A stretch of 46,742 nt of DNA from Planctomycetaceae bacterium (GCA_009691905.1 SIAF01000002.1:1-46742); one strand, 5' to 3'. Shown: positions 35,254 to 44,693, counted from the stretch's first letter. The notes: a model not told the origin generated them from the sequence alone. A program made the numbers and translations.

Positions 35254-35695
35254 GTCGACAGTCTCCGGGAGACCTGATCAAAGCCACGCTTACTGCAACC
35301 AGCCGCGCCCACAGGGAAACCGGCTGTAAGGTCAGCCACTCAACTCTCAGTCTACCCAGACCGAACCGGCCGATCAACAGGATGTTGGGCGCGGCGGGAG
35401 CGGATGGGATCCCTCTGCCATGAGAGATCAGGATTTCACCGGATTTCGTCTATCGCCGGATGAGGCACCGGAATTTTGCGGCATATCAGGTCGTGCTTTC
35501 CACTAAATGACTGTTTTCGTGCAATTTATGGCTCGCAAGTCGCGGCTTGCAGCCGCCGATTTGGGAATGAATGCCTGGTGAGTCGACGGCGGCTGGATAC
35601 CATCGCGACGGGGACACTTCTCCAAGGGCGCTTTTTTGGCGCGCCATTTCCAGATTTGCGCACCGCGAACTTCTAGCGGTCCCTTGCGGCATGGT
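35254..35695. other. Intergenic region, no gene recognised
   Basis: It separates the start of the long (-) operon from the repeat block and should contain that operon's promoter, but no convincing -35/-10 pair was seen on the minus strand. A small palindrome GTCTCCGGGAGAC lies at about 35262-35274, close to the 35253 start. The short open frames here lack recognisable protein features. Confidence 0.4.
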
Positions 35696-35945
35696 AAAAT
35701 GAACCACGGATCACACCGATGACACGAATACACCACGAATTGAGCTGATCTTTGATAGAGGAATGAACGCATCCGCAATCATCCGTGTGATTCGTGAAAT
35801 TCGTGGTTTCTCCTTCGGTTGCAGCCAACGGCCGCGCCAGGCGATTTATCTCATTATTCCCGGTAAACGTCTTTTTCGAACCAGCCTGCCTCGTCAGCCA
35901 AAGCCCGCCATACACATCAGTGTCATCGGTGTTATCCGTGGATGA
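35696..35945. repeat. Inverted copy of the 'CACGGAT' repeat family
   Basis: 35703-35773, read as reverse complement, matches 16999-17065 with about 4 mismatches over 67 bases. 35785-35837 matches the reverse complement of 16577-16630 with about 5 mismatches over 51 bases. The order is that expected for an inverted copy. A further GTGTCATCGGTGTTATCCGT unit lies near 35918-35940. Confidence 0.8.
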
Positions 35946-36137
35946 ATTTGTATTTCTCGCAGCCCCGTCGCTAACAGTTCGTGCGTCGATGCGACTGTTG
36001 ATCCCGATTCCGCATGAATGCGGGACTACGAACTGGCATGCCAAGCGGAGAGCTTGTTTCCAGATTTGCAATCTTTTGTCGAAGGGGTGTCGCGCCGGAA
36101 TTATGACGTTCTGTGGCAAGACTCATCAAATCCGGGC

Positions 36138-36188
36138 CGTTTTCTCACAGAACGTCATATTCAAATTACGACGTTTTGTGAGAAAACG
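36138..36188. repeat. 19-bp stem hairpin with partial third copy
   Basis: 36138-36156 pairs with 36170-36188 (one mismatch; CGTTTTCTCACAGAACGTC type) around a 13-base A/T-rich loop. GACGTTCTGTG at 36105-36115 repeats the same word once more. The region is A/T-richer than its surroundings. It may be a terminator-like or REP-like structure. Confidence 0.65.
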
Positions 36189-36256
36189 CGGGACTTTCGA
36201 AAGGTGATTCTGCAAAAACCGGCCAAAATCGACGCTTTCCAAGGGGGTCAAAATTC

Positions 36257-36285
36257 ACCAAGGCGAGCGGGGGGGTCAGCCCCTT
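36257..36285. repeat. Third copy of the GCGAGCGGGGGG-TCAGCCCC repeat, terminator-like
   Basis: AAGGCGAGCGGGGGGGTCAG followed by CCCCTTG repeats the elements at 4371-4393 and 5411-5436. Here a T-rich run (to about 36303) follows the hairpin, so this copy looks like an intrinsic terminator on the plus strand, although no (+) gene lies just upstream. Confidence 0.5.
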
Positions 36286-36321
36286 GTTTCGATTTCGTTT
36301 TTTCGAAATAGCTTGACCAAG

Positions 36322-36327
36322 TATAAT
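36322..36327 (+). promoter_or_regulatory. Candidate -10 element (TATAAT) upstream of the CxxCH protein gene
   Basis: A consensus TATAAT lies 128 bases before the ATG at 36455 in an A/T-rich pocket. The -35 position (36299-36304) reads TTTTTC, a weak match, so the call rests mainly on the -10. Confidence 0.3.
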
Positions 36328-36454
36328 ACCGTTGCCGAATCGTCTTGCATCACGCCAGTCATTTGGCGAGACTGAATCTGTTCGACTCGGGATTCAGTCG
36401 CCCGGCGGCCCGGTTGCTTCGCCGCAAGTGATCCCTGGTTCTGAGGGCATTGCT

Positions 36455-37552
36455 ATGAAACCGATGTACGGCATTGTCGCAGTTTGCGTCATTTCAGGCG
36501 CGCTGGTGGCGCTCCTTTTCATCGATGAACCTCGGATTCGCGAGCTACGACAAAAAGCGCTCCAGCTTGACCAGGATTTGCGCCACGAAAACCCACTCGA
36601 GTCGTTGTCGGAGCGTCTGGCCTACGAGCGTACCGACAGTAAGAGGCCAACGCCGCCTGATACCAGCCCCCGCGCCGACGGCGTTGACCAAAAGACACCC
36701 AAGCCAATTGGCCGGCCCGACCCGAATTCGCGAGAGGTCGTTTTAAGTTCGGTCGTGAGTGAACGGCTGGAGGAATTCGAACATAAAGTGCATCCTATCG
36801 CCGCAGAGCGTCGGGCCGTGCTCTCGTATTTGCACACCGGCGAACGTGAGCGGTTCATTCGTTCGCCAGGCTTTGGTCGAACGCGGGCGCGGGCACAATG
36901 GCGAACGCCGATCGAACTGCCGGCGACAGAAGCAGTCCCGTTGCCGCCGCGGCGTGACAGCGATCCACCTTATGACATGCGGCAGTTGTCGGCGGCCGCC
37001 CGGACGGACGAAAGTCCGGTTCCAACCTCAGTCGCCGGCGGCTTACCCGAGCGCGTTGACCGCGGTCGCATACCGACGGCAGACCGGCTCTTCGCGCTGC
37101 ACGATTCAGGAGTCGACGATTTCCTTGATCCTCTGCGGCTGGGTTATATACAAGACCTCGATCACGTGGCGGGATTTCAGCCGCACCGGTTCACCCGGAT
37201 GCCGACGCTCGTAACAGGGGAAACCTTGGCAACAGTTTGGCAGATCGACCGGCTCGAACTGCTCAGCCTGCTCAAACATGCCGCGCCGGTCGTGTACGTG
37301 TCGCAAAACCTGCCGCAGATGTACGAACTCAACGACGCGCCGACCCGTCCGCTGGACACGTTCGAACGCGTTTCACTGGCACGCCTTTGGGCCGATGAAG
37401 ATCTCGTCATCGCCGAGTCCCCCTACCAAATTCGAATGCTCGGATCGCTGCGCGCCGCCGAAGCCTGCATCGAGTGTCACGCCGTTCGCCGCGGCGAACT
37501 GCTGGGCGCCTTAACGTACGAACTGGGCCCAGAGCGGCGTTGGCGGCAATAG
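36455..37552 (+). CDS. Membrane-anchored protein with one c-type heme site (CxxCH)
   Basis: 365 aa. The ATG at 36455 has GAGGG about 8 bases upstream; the frame is open further up without support. Residues 5-23 (YGIVAVCVISGALVALLFI) form a signal anchor. A low-complexity Pro/Arg-rich middle (about 60-190) leads to a C-terminal domain with VVYVSQNLPQMYELNDAPTR, FERVSLARLWADEDLVIAES and the motif CIECH (338-342), which would bind one covalent heme. The neighbouring LLGALTYELGP matches the pattern of planctomycete single-heme proteins. It would be exported and redox-active or a sensor. No cytochrome maturation genes are near. The function is unknown. Confidence 0.82.
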   Translation: MKPMYGIVAVCVISGALVALLFIDEPRIRELRQKALQLDQDLRHENPLESLSERLAYERTDSKRPTPPDTSPRADGVDQKTPKPIGRPDPNSREVVLSSVVSERLEEFEHKVHPIAAERRAVLSYLHTGERERFIRSPGFGRTRARAQWRTPIELPATEAVPLPPRRDSDPPYDMRQLSAAARTDESPVPTSVAGGLPERVDRGRIPTADRLFALHDSGVDDFLDPLRLGYIQDLDHVAGFQPHRFTRMPTLVTGETLATVWQIDRLELLSLLKHAAPVVYVSQNLPQMYELNDAPTRPLDTFERVSLARLWADEDLVIAESPYQIRMLGSLRAAEACIECHAVRRGELLGALTYELGPERRWRQ

Positions 37553-37557
37553 ACTGC

Positions 37558-37686
37558 TGGAGTACAGGCTTTAGCCTGCCGGCGCGTCACCTTTTACCTG
37601 CAGCCACGGAATTCGGCGGGTGACCTGTTGAGCAGAAAGATAACTTGAAGTCTGGACTTGCGCGGCAGGCTAAAGCCTGTACTCCA
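37558..37686. repeat. Perfect 24-bp inverted repeat (GTACAGGCTTTAGCCTGCC type)
   Basis: The arms 37558-37581 and 37663-37686 are exact reverse complements, 81 bases apart, starting 6 bases after the stop of the CxxCH gene. Each arm also contains the self-complementary core AGGCTTTAGCCT. The interior shows no gene. Such a paired palindromic unit may act as terminator or REP-like element. Confidence 0.75.
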
Positions 37687-37804
37687 ACTGACACTCCAAC
37701 TGACGGCACTGGTGGCCGCACCGAACGCCCCTTACAATCGCCTCCATCGCCATTCCAATCGGACAGCCGCTGCCGATCGCGCGACACCGCCTGAGAATTC
37801 GTCC

Positions 37805-39565
37805 GTGAGCGTCCTTTCTGGAGCATCGCTGCCCTCGCCCGCCGGCAGCCGGCAACGACGCAACTGGTTCTTCGTCGTGAGCCTGCTGGCCGCAATTCAC
37901 ATGGGGCTGGGCGTGCATTGCGCCTGTCGATACAGCGTCACCCACGACGAATACTGGCACCTGCCCGCGGGGTTGGCGATCTGGAAGCTGGGCCGATTCG
38001 ATGTTGACGACCTCAATCCGCCGCTGTCGCGTGCCTGGTCGGCATTGCCGCTGGTCGCGCTCGGCGCGTCGATGGGCGAACCATCGGCAGCGAACGATGC
38101 GTTCGCCCTGGGCGATCACTTTCTCGCTGCCAACCGCGACCGCTACCAGCAACTCTATGCGGCGGCGCGCATCATGAATCTCGTCTGGTCGGTTCTGACG
38201 GGAATCCTGATCGCCGTCTGGGGACGCGAACTGTTTGGTGCCGCGGCCGGCCTCGTCGGCGCGGCACTGTGGTACTTGTGTCCGATCGTGCTCTCGAACG
38301 CCGTGCTGGTAACGCCCGACGCCTGCGCGGCGTTCTTCTTTGTGGCGACCCCGTTCGCCGCCTGGCGCTTCGCGCAAAAACCCACCTGGAAGCGCGGTCT
38401 GGTGATGGGTGCCCTGCTCGGGCTGGCGCAATTGGCCAAGTTCACCGACGTGTTGCTGATGCCCGTGATTGTTTTGGTGTGGTTCGTCGTACGCGTCAAA
38501 AGCCAACTGCCGCCGGTCACGCTCCGCCGCGCATCAGGGCAGTGGATTGCCGCGCTGGCCGTCAGTCTGTTCGCGTGGAACGCCGGCTACCTGTTTCGTG
38601 GGTCGGCCCAGCCGCTGGGCGCTTACAAGTTCGCGAGCCGCACTCTGCGTCACCTGACCGAACTGCTCGCGCCGATCGATGGCGTGCCGGTCCCACTGCC
38701 GCGAGATTACCTGGTCGGGTTCGACCGTCAGCGCTCGATCATGGAAGGCTCGCACCCGGTGTACCTCGACGGAGAATGGAATCTTGATGGCACCGGTTTT
38801 CGCGATTACTATCTGCTGGCGCTCGCCTACAAATGGCCGCACGCCACACAGTTGATCGTCCTGACGGCACTCGCAACGTGTCTGTTGTCGCGCGCCGGTC
38901 GGCGGCAATGGCGGACGCAGCTTCTGCTGCTCGCGCCGTCAGCACTGGTCGTCGGTATCGCCAGTGCCTCCGGCATGCAGCTTGGCGTCCGCTATGTTTT
39001 ACCGGCGTTCCCCCTGATTTATCTCTTCGCGAGTCAAATCGGCGCCTGGATCACCTGGCCCCGCTGGACCTGGCGCACCGCGTGGGTCGGCGTGTTCCTG
39101 GCCGGCCTGTCGCTGGGTTTGCGGTATCACCCCCACCATCTGGCCTATTTCAACGAGTTGTCGGGGGGACCAGTCGGCGGCCGCAACCATCTGCTGGACT
39201 CGAACCTCGACTGGGGGCAGGACCTGCGCGAGCTGCGCGACTACCTGCACGATACGGGGATCGAAAAGGTCTCGCTGGCGTACTTCGGAATGGTCCCCCC
39301 CGCGCAATTGGGGATCAACTATCGACTCCCTCCCTCATCCACTCAAATCATCGCCGCTGGGGGTGTCCCCCCCGGCTGGTATGCCGTGAGCGTCAACTTC
39401 GTGCAGGGGCGGCCGCACACGATTCGTGATGCCGACGATCGAATTCGGGCCGCCGGCGGCAACGAATTCGGCTATTTCCGGGGTCTGACCCCGACGGCCC
39501 GCATCGGCGGGTCGATCGACGTTTACCAAGTCGCCGAGCCTTCGCGGAATCGTCCGGCGCGGTGA
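37805..39565 (+). CDS. GT39-like (PMT/ArnT-type) membrane glycosyltransferase
   Basis: 586 aa from the GTG at 37805; the longer frame begins inside the inverted repeat, which argues against it. The first helix (FFVVSLLAAIHMGLGVHCA) is followed by the catalytic-type loop SVTHDEYWHLPAG (Asp-Glu about residue 46-47) and LNPPLSRAWSALPL, the pattern of lipid-linked sugar transferases of the GT-C fold. About ten further helices follow, then a periplasmic C-terminal region with LLDSNLDWGQDLRELRDYL. It would transfer a sugar from a polyprenyl phosphate to an envelope acceptor. The acceptor is unknown. Confidence 0.85.
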   Translation: MSVLSGASLPSPAGSRQRRNWFFVVSLLAAIHMGLGVHCACRYSVTHDEYWHLPAGLAIWKLGRFDVDDLNPPLSRAWSALPLVALGASMGEPSAANDAFALGDHFLAANRDRYQQLYAAARIMNLVWSVLTGILIAVWGRELFGAAAGLVGAALWYLCPIVLSNAVLVTPDACAAFFFVATPFAAWRFAQKPTWKRGLVMGALLGLAQLAKFTDVLLMPVIVLVWFVVRVKSQLPPVTLRRASGQWIAALAVSLFAWNAGYLFRGSAQPLGAYKFASRTLRHLTELLAPIDGVPVPLPRDYLVGFDRQRSIMEGSHPVYLDGEWNLDGTGFRDYYLLALAYKWPHATQLIVLTALATCLLSRAGRRQWRTQLLLLAPSALVVGIASASGMQLGVRYVLPAFPLIYLFASQIGAWITWPRWTWRTAWVGVFLAGLSLGLRYHPHHLAYFNELSGGPVGGRNHLLDSNLDWGQDLRELRDYLHDTGIEKVSLAYFGMVPPAQLGINYRLPPSSTQIIAAGGVPPGWYAVSVNFVQGRPHTIRDADDRIRAAGGNEFGYFRGLTPTARIGGSIDVYQVAEPSRNRPAR

Positions 39566-39697
39566 GTGTCGTTCGACGACGAGAATCGTGAACGACGAAG
39601 TAGTCAACCACGAATAAGTCGAATGAGGCGAATACGAAACGACGGACGAAAAAAGTTGAACAGGAGATAGCAGAGGAAGCAGAGAAAGAAATGAAGA

Positions 39698-39940
39698 TCA
39701 ACCGGAATCTGAAGATCGCCAAAAAATACGGAATTTGGGAGCACGGTTCCAGGCGATGAGAAAGAACGCGGTCCACAGAAGATGAAGTGCATTTGCGACG
39801 ATGCAGAGCCATGCCGCAATTTGAAAATCATCGACCTTGTCTGCAGAGTGGTTTCTCGCCCAAAAATAGAATGCCGCCGGAATCAGTGCTAAGCTCGCCG
39901 ATGGGACGCACCAAAACGCGAGCTTTTGTCGATTATGCAT
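39698..39940 (-). CDS. Possible small membrane protein
   Basis: 80 aa from the ATG at 39940 (GGGAA just upstream); a GTG at 39991 would add 17 residues. It has two hydrophobic helices (LAFWCVPSASLALIPAAFYF and AWLCIVANALHLLWTAFFLI) with a polar link and a short basic tail. No family was recognised. It is the only plausible gene in the 481-base gap between two (+) glycosyl-transfer genes and lies on the opposite strand. Positions 39566-39697 are A/G-rich and repetitive, with no gene seen. Confidence 0.4.
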   Translation of the reverse strand: MHNRQKLAFWCVPSASLALIPAAFYFWARNHSADKVDDFQIAAWLCIVANALHLLWTAFFLIAWNRAPKFRIFWRSSDSG

Positions 39941-40046
39941 TTCCCGATCATACTCCACGGCACGCGGAAAAGGCGAGTTGTCGTTTGTCACCAGTCTGGC
40001 GTAAGATTTTTGGGAGTCCAGCCCTCCTCACCGCCCGGAGTCCTTC

Positions 40047-42188
40047 GTGCCCGATTTGCCGTCAACGCCGCGACCTGATCCGCCCGAACGTCGGTCGGGT
40101 TCGATCGTCGGCCCTCGGCTGGCGGCGCTGCTCGTGGTGGCCACCGCGGTCGCGCTGACCATGCTCTTCTGGCCCACGCTGTGGCAGGGGGGAGGCCTGG
40201 TCGGAGGCGACATCTATTACTATTACCTGCCGCAGAAGGCGTACTACGCCGAGTGTCTGCGAGCCGGGACGCTGCCCCTCTGGAACAACCTCATCGGCAA
40301 CGGCTATCCGCAACTGGCCGAGAGTCAAACCGGCGTGTTGTATCCGTTTCACCTGGTGCTCTATCGCTGGCTCGATCTCAACACGGCGTTCAATGCCAAC
40401 CTGCTTGGGCACTACGTTCTGGCGTTTGTCGGGTGCTGGCTGCTGGCGCGCCGTCTCGATTGCAATCGTCTCGCGGCGGTGTTCGCGGCCCTGGTTTACA
40501 CTTACAGTTGGTTTCCACCGCGGATTTCTCTCGAATGGTCGATCATCGGCGGCGCCTGGCTGCCAATGGCGGTCTGGTGCGTCGAGTCGTTCGTGCAGAC
40601 GAGATTCTGGCGCTTCGGATTGGGGCTGACGATCGTGCTGGGGTTGCAGTTGCTTGCCGGGCATTTTCTGGTTGCGTTTCTGACGCAGTTGCTCGTCGTC
40701 GGTTATGTGCCGCTCAGGCTCTGGTTCGCAGGGCGCGACCTTCCCGAGTCGACTCGCGCGAGCCGGGGCGCGACCTGCCTGTGGCTGTTCGCGGCGTTTG
40801 CCGGGTCGTACCTGCTGGCCGCCGCGCAGCTCGTGCCGACCTGGGAACTCAAACTCCAAAGCCAGCGCTCGGGGGTCACCGCCGAGCACGACCCGGCCTA
40901 CGGATACATTCCCCCGCAGTACTTGTGGCAAATGATCGCGCCGTGGGACAATTATTTCGACCCGGAAAAATTCGAGTCGCTCAAAGACCCGCATCGACCG
41001 GCGACGAACCGGGTCGAGGCGCACCTGTACTTCGGCTTGATGCCGCTGATTCTGGCCGTCGTCGGGCTGTACGGCGCGCTGCGCGACGGCAATCGCCGGC
41101 TGCTGGTGTGGTTCGCCATCGGCACCCTGGCGATCGTGTATACGCCCGGGTGGTTACTGCCGTTGACCAATCGGCTGCCGGGGTTCAGTTTTTTCGAGGG
41201 ACCGGGCCGGTACGGAATTCTGGCCACGCTGGCGGCGGCCGTACTGGCCGCGACGGGCTTTGAAATCGTGCTGCGGCGCCTCAAGGCTGCCGCCCAGCCG
41301 GTGTTTGCCGTGGTGGTTTTCGCTGCCACCACGGCTGACTTGTTGTGGGTCAGCGGTCTGATCCACAACGCCGAACAGGTTCCTGATCCGGCGATCAAAT
41401 CGCTTTCGCAGAGTACACTGCAAGCCCGTTTCGCCGGCCTGCCTGAACCGGCGCGGGTCTTCAATGAAGCGAACAACATCCCGTCGCTGGCGGGCGTCGC
41501 CACATTGCCCGTCTATCTGGGCCTGAGCCCCGCCGCATACTACGACCCGCAACTCATGTTTCCGCCGCCGAATGTGTACCCGTTCGCCGAAGCGACACCG
41601 ACACCCGAGCAGATCGACTGGCTGCGCCGCATGGGGGTCACCCACATCCTGAGCCTGAACCAGATCAATCCCATTCGCTGGTCGGCACGGGCGCTGTGGA
41701 TGCTTCCCGACGACTGTCTCAACCCCCCTCTGGCCCGCAGACCGACCGATGCCTTCTGGGTCTACGAGTTGGAAGGCAGCCGCGGACGCGCGGCGTGGCG
41801 GGATCCCGAGTCCGGACCGAAGCCGCGGATCGACGATTATACCCCCCATCGCGTCCAAATCGTCGCCGAATCAGAACGGGGGGGGACACTGGTGTTGACC
41901 GATCTGGCGTATCCCGGATGGCAGGTTGAAGTCGACGGCCGGCCGGCGAAAGGACTCGTCATCGACGGAATGTTGCGCGGTGTCGCACTGTCGGCGGGAC
42001 AGCATACGATTTCGTGGAGCTACCGACCGGCGTCGGTCGACTGGGGGGCGGCGATCAGCGCTGTGACGTTGATTTCGCTGTTGGTGCTGGGCCATCTGCG
42101 ATACTGGCACCCGGGCCTCTTGTCCCGTTCGGGAAACGACCCGCTGCAACCAGCGCCGCATTCAAGCGGCCTCCAGAGTGTGCCATGA
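40047..42188 (+). CDS. YfhO-like multi-pass membrane protein
   Basis: 713 aa from a GTG with GGAG 6 bases upstream. After the first helix (AALLVVATAVALTMLFWPTL) comes GGDIYYYYLPQKAYYAECLR and TLPLWNNLIGNGYPQLAESQ, the extracytoplasmic motif set of the bacterial YfhO family (GT-C fold, linked to glycosylation of cell-wall polymers). About twelve helices occupy residues 25-470, followed by a periplasmic beta-rich region (GTLVLTDLAYPGWQVEVDGR, typical of YfhO ends) and a last helix near 685. The stop overlaps the SGNH hydrolase start (ATGA), so the two are coupled. Likely acts on an exported polysaccharide. Confidence 0.88.
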   Translation: MPDLPSTPRPDPPERRSGSIVGPRLAALLVVATAVALTMLFWPTLWQGGGLVGGDIYYYYLPQKAYYAECLRAGTLPLWNNLIGNGYPQLAESQTGVLYPFHLVLYRWLDLNTAFNANLLGHYVLAFVGCWLLARRLDCNRLAAVFAALVYTYSWFPPRISLEWSIIGGAWLPMAVWCVESFVQTRFWRFGLGLTIVLGLQLLAGHFLVAFLTQLLVVGYVPLRLWFAGRDLPESTRASRGATCLWLFAAFAGSYLLAAAQLVPTWELKLQSQRSGVTAEHDPAYGYIPPQYLWQMIAPWDNYFDPEKFESLKDPHRPATNRVEAHLYFGLMPLILAVVGLYGALRDGNRRLLVWFAIGTLAIVYTPGWLLPLTNRLPGFSFFEGPGRYGILATLAAAVLAATGFEIVLRRLKAAAQPVFAVVVFAATTADLLWVSGLIHNAEQVPDPAIKSLSQSTLQARFAGLPEPARVFNEANNIPSLAGVATLPVYLGLSPAAYYDPQLMFPPPNVYPFAEATPTPEQIDWLRRMGVTHILSLNQINPIRWSARALWMLPDDCLNPPLARRPTDAFWVYELEGSRGRAAWRDPESGPKPRIDDYTPHRVQIVAESERGGTLVLTDLAYPGWQVEVDGRPAKGLVIDGMLRGVALSAGQHTISWSYRPASVDWGAAISAVTLISLLVLGHLRYWHPGLLSRSGNDPLQPAPHSSGLQSVP

Positions 42189-43270
42189 TTCTTGACTCGC
42201 CTTCTTTCCTGGCCGGATTGTCTCTGACGTATCTGGGTTGCGTGGCGGTCTGGATTGTTGCCGGGATCGCGGCATTGTGGGGACTGCTCTCGATGCGTCA
42301 TAAGGCGCGCCGCCGGCCCGTTCGCACCCGCTGGATCAACGCCGGCTTGTCGCTGTGGTTTCTGCTGGCCGGGCTGACGGTCGTCGAGCTGTACTTCGCA
42401 TTTCTGTACGACCAGAGCGACTCGTTCAACATGACCAACGTGTCCAAGCGCTGGTTTAAGCGTCATGTGCAAACCAATGCCGACGGCTGGCGGGACGTGC
42501 ATCCGCTTTCCAAGACCGGCCCGCAGGGGGTGCATCGCCTGTGGTTCACCGGCGACAGTTTCACGTTCGGGCACGGCATCAAGAACCCGGCCGATCGCTT
42601 CAGCGACCGCGTGGCGGTCGCTCTCGAGGCCCAGCAGCCCGGCCGCTTCGCCGTCTCGAACGTGGCCGAGGCGGGCATCAATATCGCGCAGGTCGACAAC
42701 ATCATGCGCGTGCATCTGAAGGCCGGGTACCGCTTCGACACGCTCGTGTACGTCATCTGCCTCAACGACATCGAGCCGTATGTGGACGAAACCGGCGAGC
42801 GGTACAAGCAGTTGGGACGACACGCGCCGCAGTTTTTCCTGTTTCGAGAATCGTATTTCTTCAACCTGTTGTGGTACCGGTTCAAACTGGCAGCTCAGCC
42901 GGAAGCCAGAAACTACTTTTCTGACCTCGCCGACGCCTACCACGGCAAGCCGCTCCGGCAGTTTCTAAATACGCTCGACGACTTGCAGCGGCTGTGCCGG
43001 GCCAACGACGTCGACTTGCGCGTCGCCATCTTTCCGTTCCTGCACAATCTCGGGCCCGATTACCCGTTTGCGGCGGCGCATCGCGAGATCGCCGAACATT
43101 GCCGCCGGAAAAAAATCCGCGTGCTCGATCTGGCTCCCGTGCTCGAACCCCACCTTGCCGAGGGTTTGACCGTCAACCGCTTCGATGCGCACCCCAACGA
43201 ACGCGCCCACCAACTGGCGGCTGACGCGATCATCGGTAAGTTGCTCGAGGACTTGGTCGAACCCCCGTGA
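42185..43270 (+). CDS. SGNH/GDSL-type hydrolase, membrane-anchored
   Basis: 361 aa. The ATG overlaps the YfhO-like stop. Two N-terminal helices (about 15-35 and 52-74) anchor it. The hydrolase domain has block I GDSFTFGHGI with the nucleophile Ser125, block III-like CLNDIEPYVDE (Asn) and block V FDAHPNERAHQL with the acid/base Asp334 and His336. SGNH hydrolases commonly add or remove acetyl groups on polysaccharides. With the YfhO-like partner it may modify an exported glycan; that link is inferred from the overlap. Confidence 0.88.
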   Translation: MILDSPSFLAGLSLTYLGCVAVWIVAGIAALWGLLSMRHKARRRPVRTRWINAGLSLWFLLAGLTVVELYFAFLYDQSDSFNMTNVSKRWFKRHVQTNADGWRDVHPLSKTGPQGVHRLWFTGDSFTFGHGIKNPADRFSDRVAVALEAQQPGRFAVSNVAEAGINIAQVDNIMRVHLKAGYRFDTLVYVICLNDIEPYVDETGERYKQLGRHAPQFFLFRESYFFNLLWYRFKLAAQPEARNYFSDLADAYHGKPLRQFLNTLDDLQRLCRANDVDLRVAIFPFLHNLGPDYPFAAAHREIAEHCRRKKIRVLDLAPVLEPHLAEGLTVNRFDAHPNERAHQLAADAIIGKLLEDLVEPP

Positions 43271-43451
43271 GATGCGGCGAGAACGGCATCCCGGTTATCG
43301 CGTCATGATGATTTCACGTGCGCTGGTTCGAAAAAACAGATCGGCAAGCATCGCTCGTAGCGGCTCGCCCGTAGGCGAACCATTTTCTACAATCCGCTGT
43401 CCAACGGCTATTGTGGCGATTTGAGACCTGCCTCGACAAGGAATCGACTGC

Positions 43452-44693
43452 ATGCGGCTCAACCGAAGCACCGCGCGACGCTGTCTGCGGCTGATCGTAA
43501 TCACGGTGGCAATCCCGCATGGCGGTGCGGTGGCTCAATCGAACTGGCCCCGTTGGCGCGGCCCCGAAGGAAACGGCCACACCGCCGCGGCCGATTTACC
43601 CCGGCAGTGGGACGGGTCGTTTGTGGCGTGGAAGGTCCCAATGAAAGGGAGCGGCCAGTCGTCTCCGATTGTCTGGGAAAATCGGATTTTTCTGACCAGC
43701 GCCCTCGAAGACGGACGCCAGCGTCTCGTTCTGGCCTTCGATGCCCAGGATGGCAAGCCTCTCTGGGAGCACATCGCCTGGAGCGGCGAGCCCGAACCGA
43801 TTCACCAGATGAACAGTTGGGCGTCGGCGAGCTGCGCCACCGACGGCGAGATCGTGGCCGCGTTTTTCGGTCGCGGCGGCCTGCACGGCTACACGCTCGA
43901 CGGCAAGCACCTCTGGTCGCGCGATCTGGGACGCTTCGAAATGCCCTGGGGGACCGCAGCCTGCCCGGTCGTCGTCGGCGATCTGGTCATCCAGAACTGC
44001 GACGCCGACTTCGACAGCCGCATTGTGGGGGTCGATAAACGCACCGGCGAAATCGTCTGGTCGACGCCGCGACCCAATTTCCGCGGTTGGAGCACCCCGA
44101 TTCTCATTCAGGCGGAAGGCCATGCCGAACTGGTCGTCAACGGCCATGCCGGGGTCACCGCCTACGACCCGGCCAGCGGCAAAGAACTCTGGTTCTGCAA
44201 AAGCTTCAATGGTCGCGGCGAGCCGACGGTTACTCCGGCCGGCTCGCTGCTGTGCGCGGTGAATGGGCTGGTCGGCGACATTTATGCCATCCGTCCCGGC
44301 GGCACAGGAGACGTCACGGCCAGTCACATGGCCTGGCACGTCCCGCGTCGGGGGGGCCGCGACACTCCCTCGCCGATCGTGATCGACCGTTACATCGTCG
44401 TCGTGGACCTGAAAGGGATCGCCATCTGCTACGACGCCCTGTCGGGGCACGAGTATTGGAAGGAGCGGCTGTGCGAGCAAATCACCGCGTCGCCGATTGC
44501 CGCGGGAGGCCTGGCATATTTCCTTGAAGAATCGGGGACAACAACCGTCATCAAGCCCGGCCCCACGCTCGAGGTGGTCGCCCGCAATACGCTGGGGACG
44601 TCGGCCGACGAAACCTTTCGCGCCTCGTTAACCCCCGCCGGCGGTCGATTATTCACCCGTTCGCAACACACGCTGTATTGCATCAAGAAGTAA
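43452..44693 (+). CDS. Exported PQQ-type beta-propeller protein
   Basis: 413 aa, ATG with AAGGA about 9 bases upstream. A signal peptide ([18 protein letters not shown]) ends near residue 29, followed by [15 protein letters not shown], the start motif of planctomycete PQQ-binding-like repeat proteins. Propeller blades recur through the chain: [61 protein letters not shown] and [17 protein letters not shown]. The W-at-blade-end pattern fits a PQQ/quinoprotein-like propeller. No catalytic residues of an alcohol dehydrogenase were seen, so it may be a binding protein rather than an enzyme. It acts outside the cytoplasm. Confidence 0.88.
   Translation: MRLNRSTARRCLRLIVITVAIPHGGAVAQSNWPRWRGPEGNGHTAAADLPRQWDGSFVAWKVPMKGSGQSSPIVWENRIFLTSALEDGRQRLVLAFDAQDGKPLWEHIAWSGEPEPIHQMNSWASASCATDGEIVAAFFGRGGLHGYTLDGKHLWSRDLGRFEMPWGTAACPVVVGDLVIQNCDADFDSRIVGVDKRTGEIVWSTPRPNFRGWSTPILIQAEGHAELVVNGHAGVTAYDPASGKELWFCKSFNGRGEPTVTPAGSLLCAVNGLVGDIYAIRPGGTGDVTASHMAWHVPRRGGRDTPSPIVIDRYIVVVDLKGIAICYDALSGHEYWKERLCEQITASPIAAGGLAYFLEESGTTTVIKPGPTLEVVARNTLGTSADETFRASLTPAGGRLFTRSQHTLYCIKK

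Noticed and set aside
35673-36119. 148-codon minus-strand frame
   Set aside because: Same reason: it translates the inverted repeat copy and has no ribosome site or domain.
43271-43451. Possible RNA gene or riboswitch before the PQQ-type gene
   Set aside because: Only a short hairpin-like stretch around 43358-43378 is visible, with no recognised motif.
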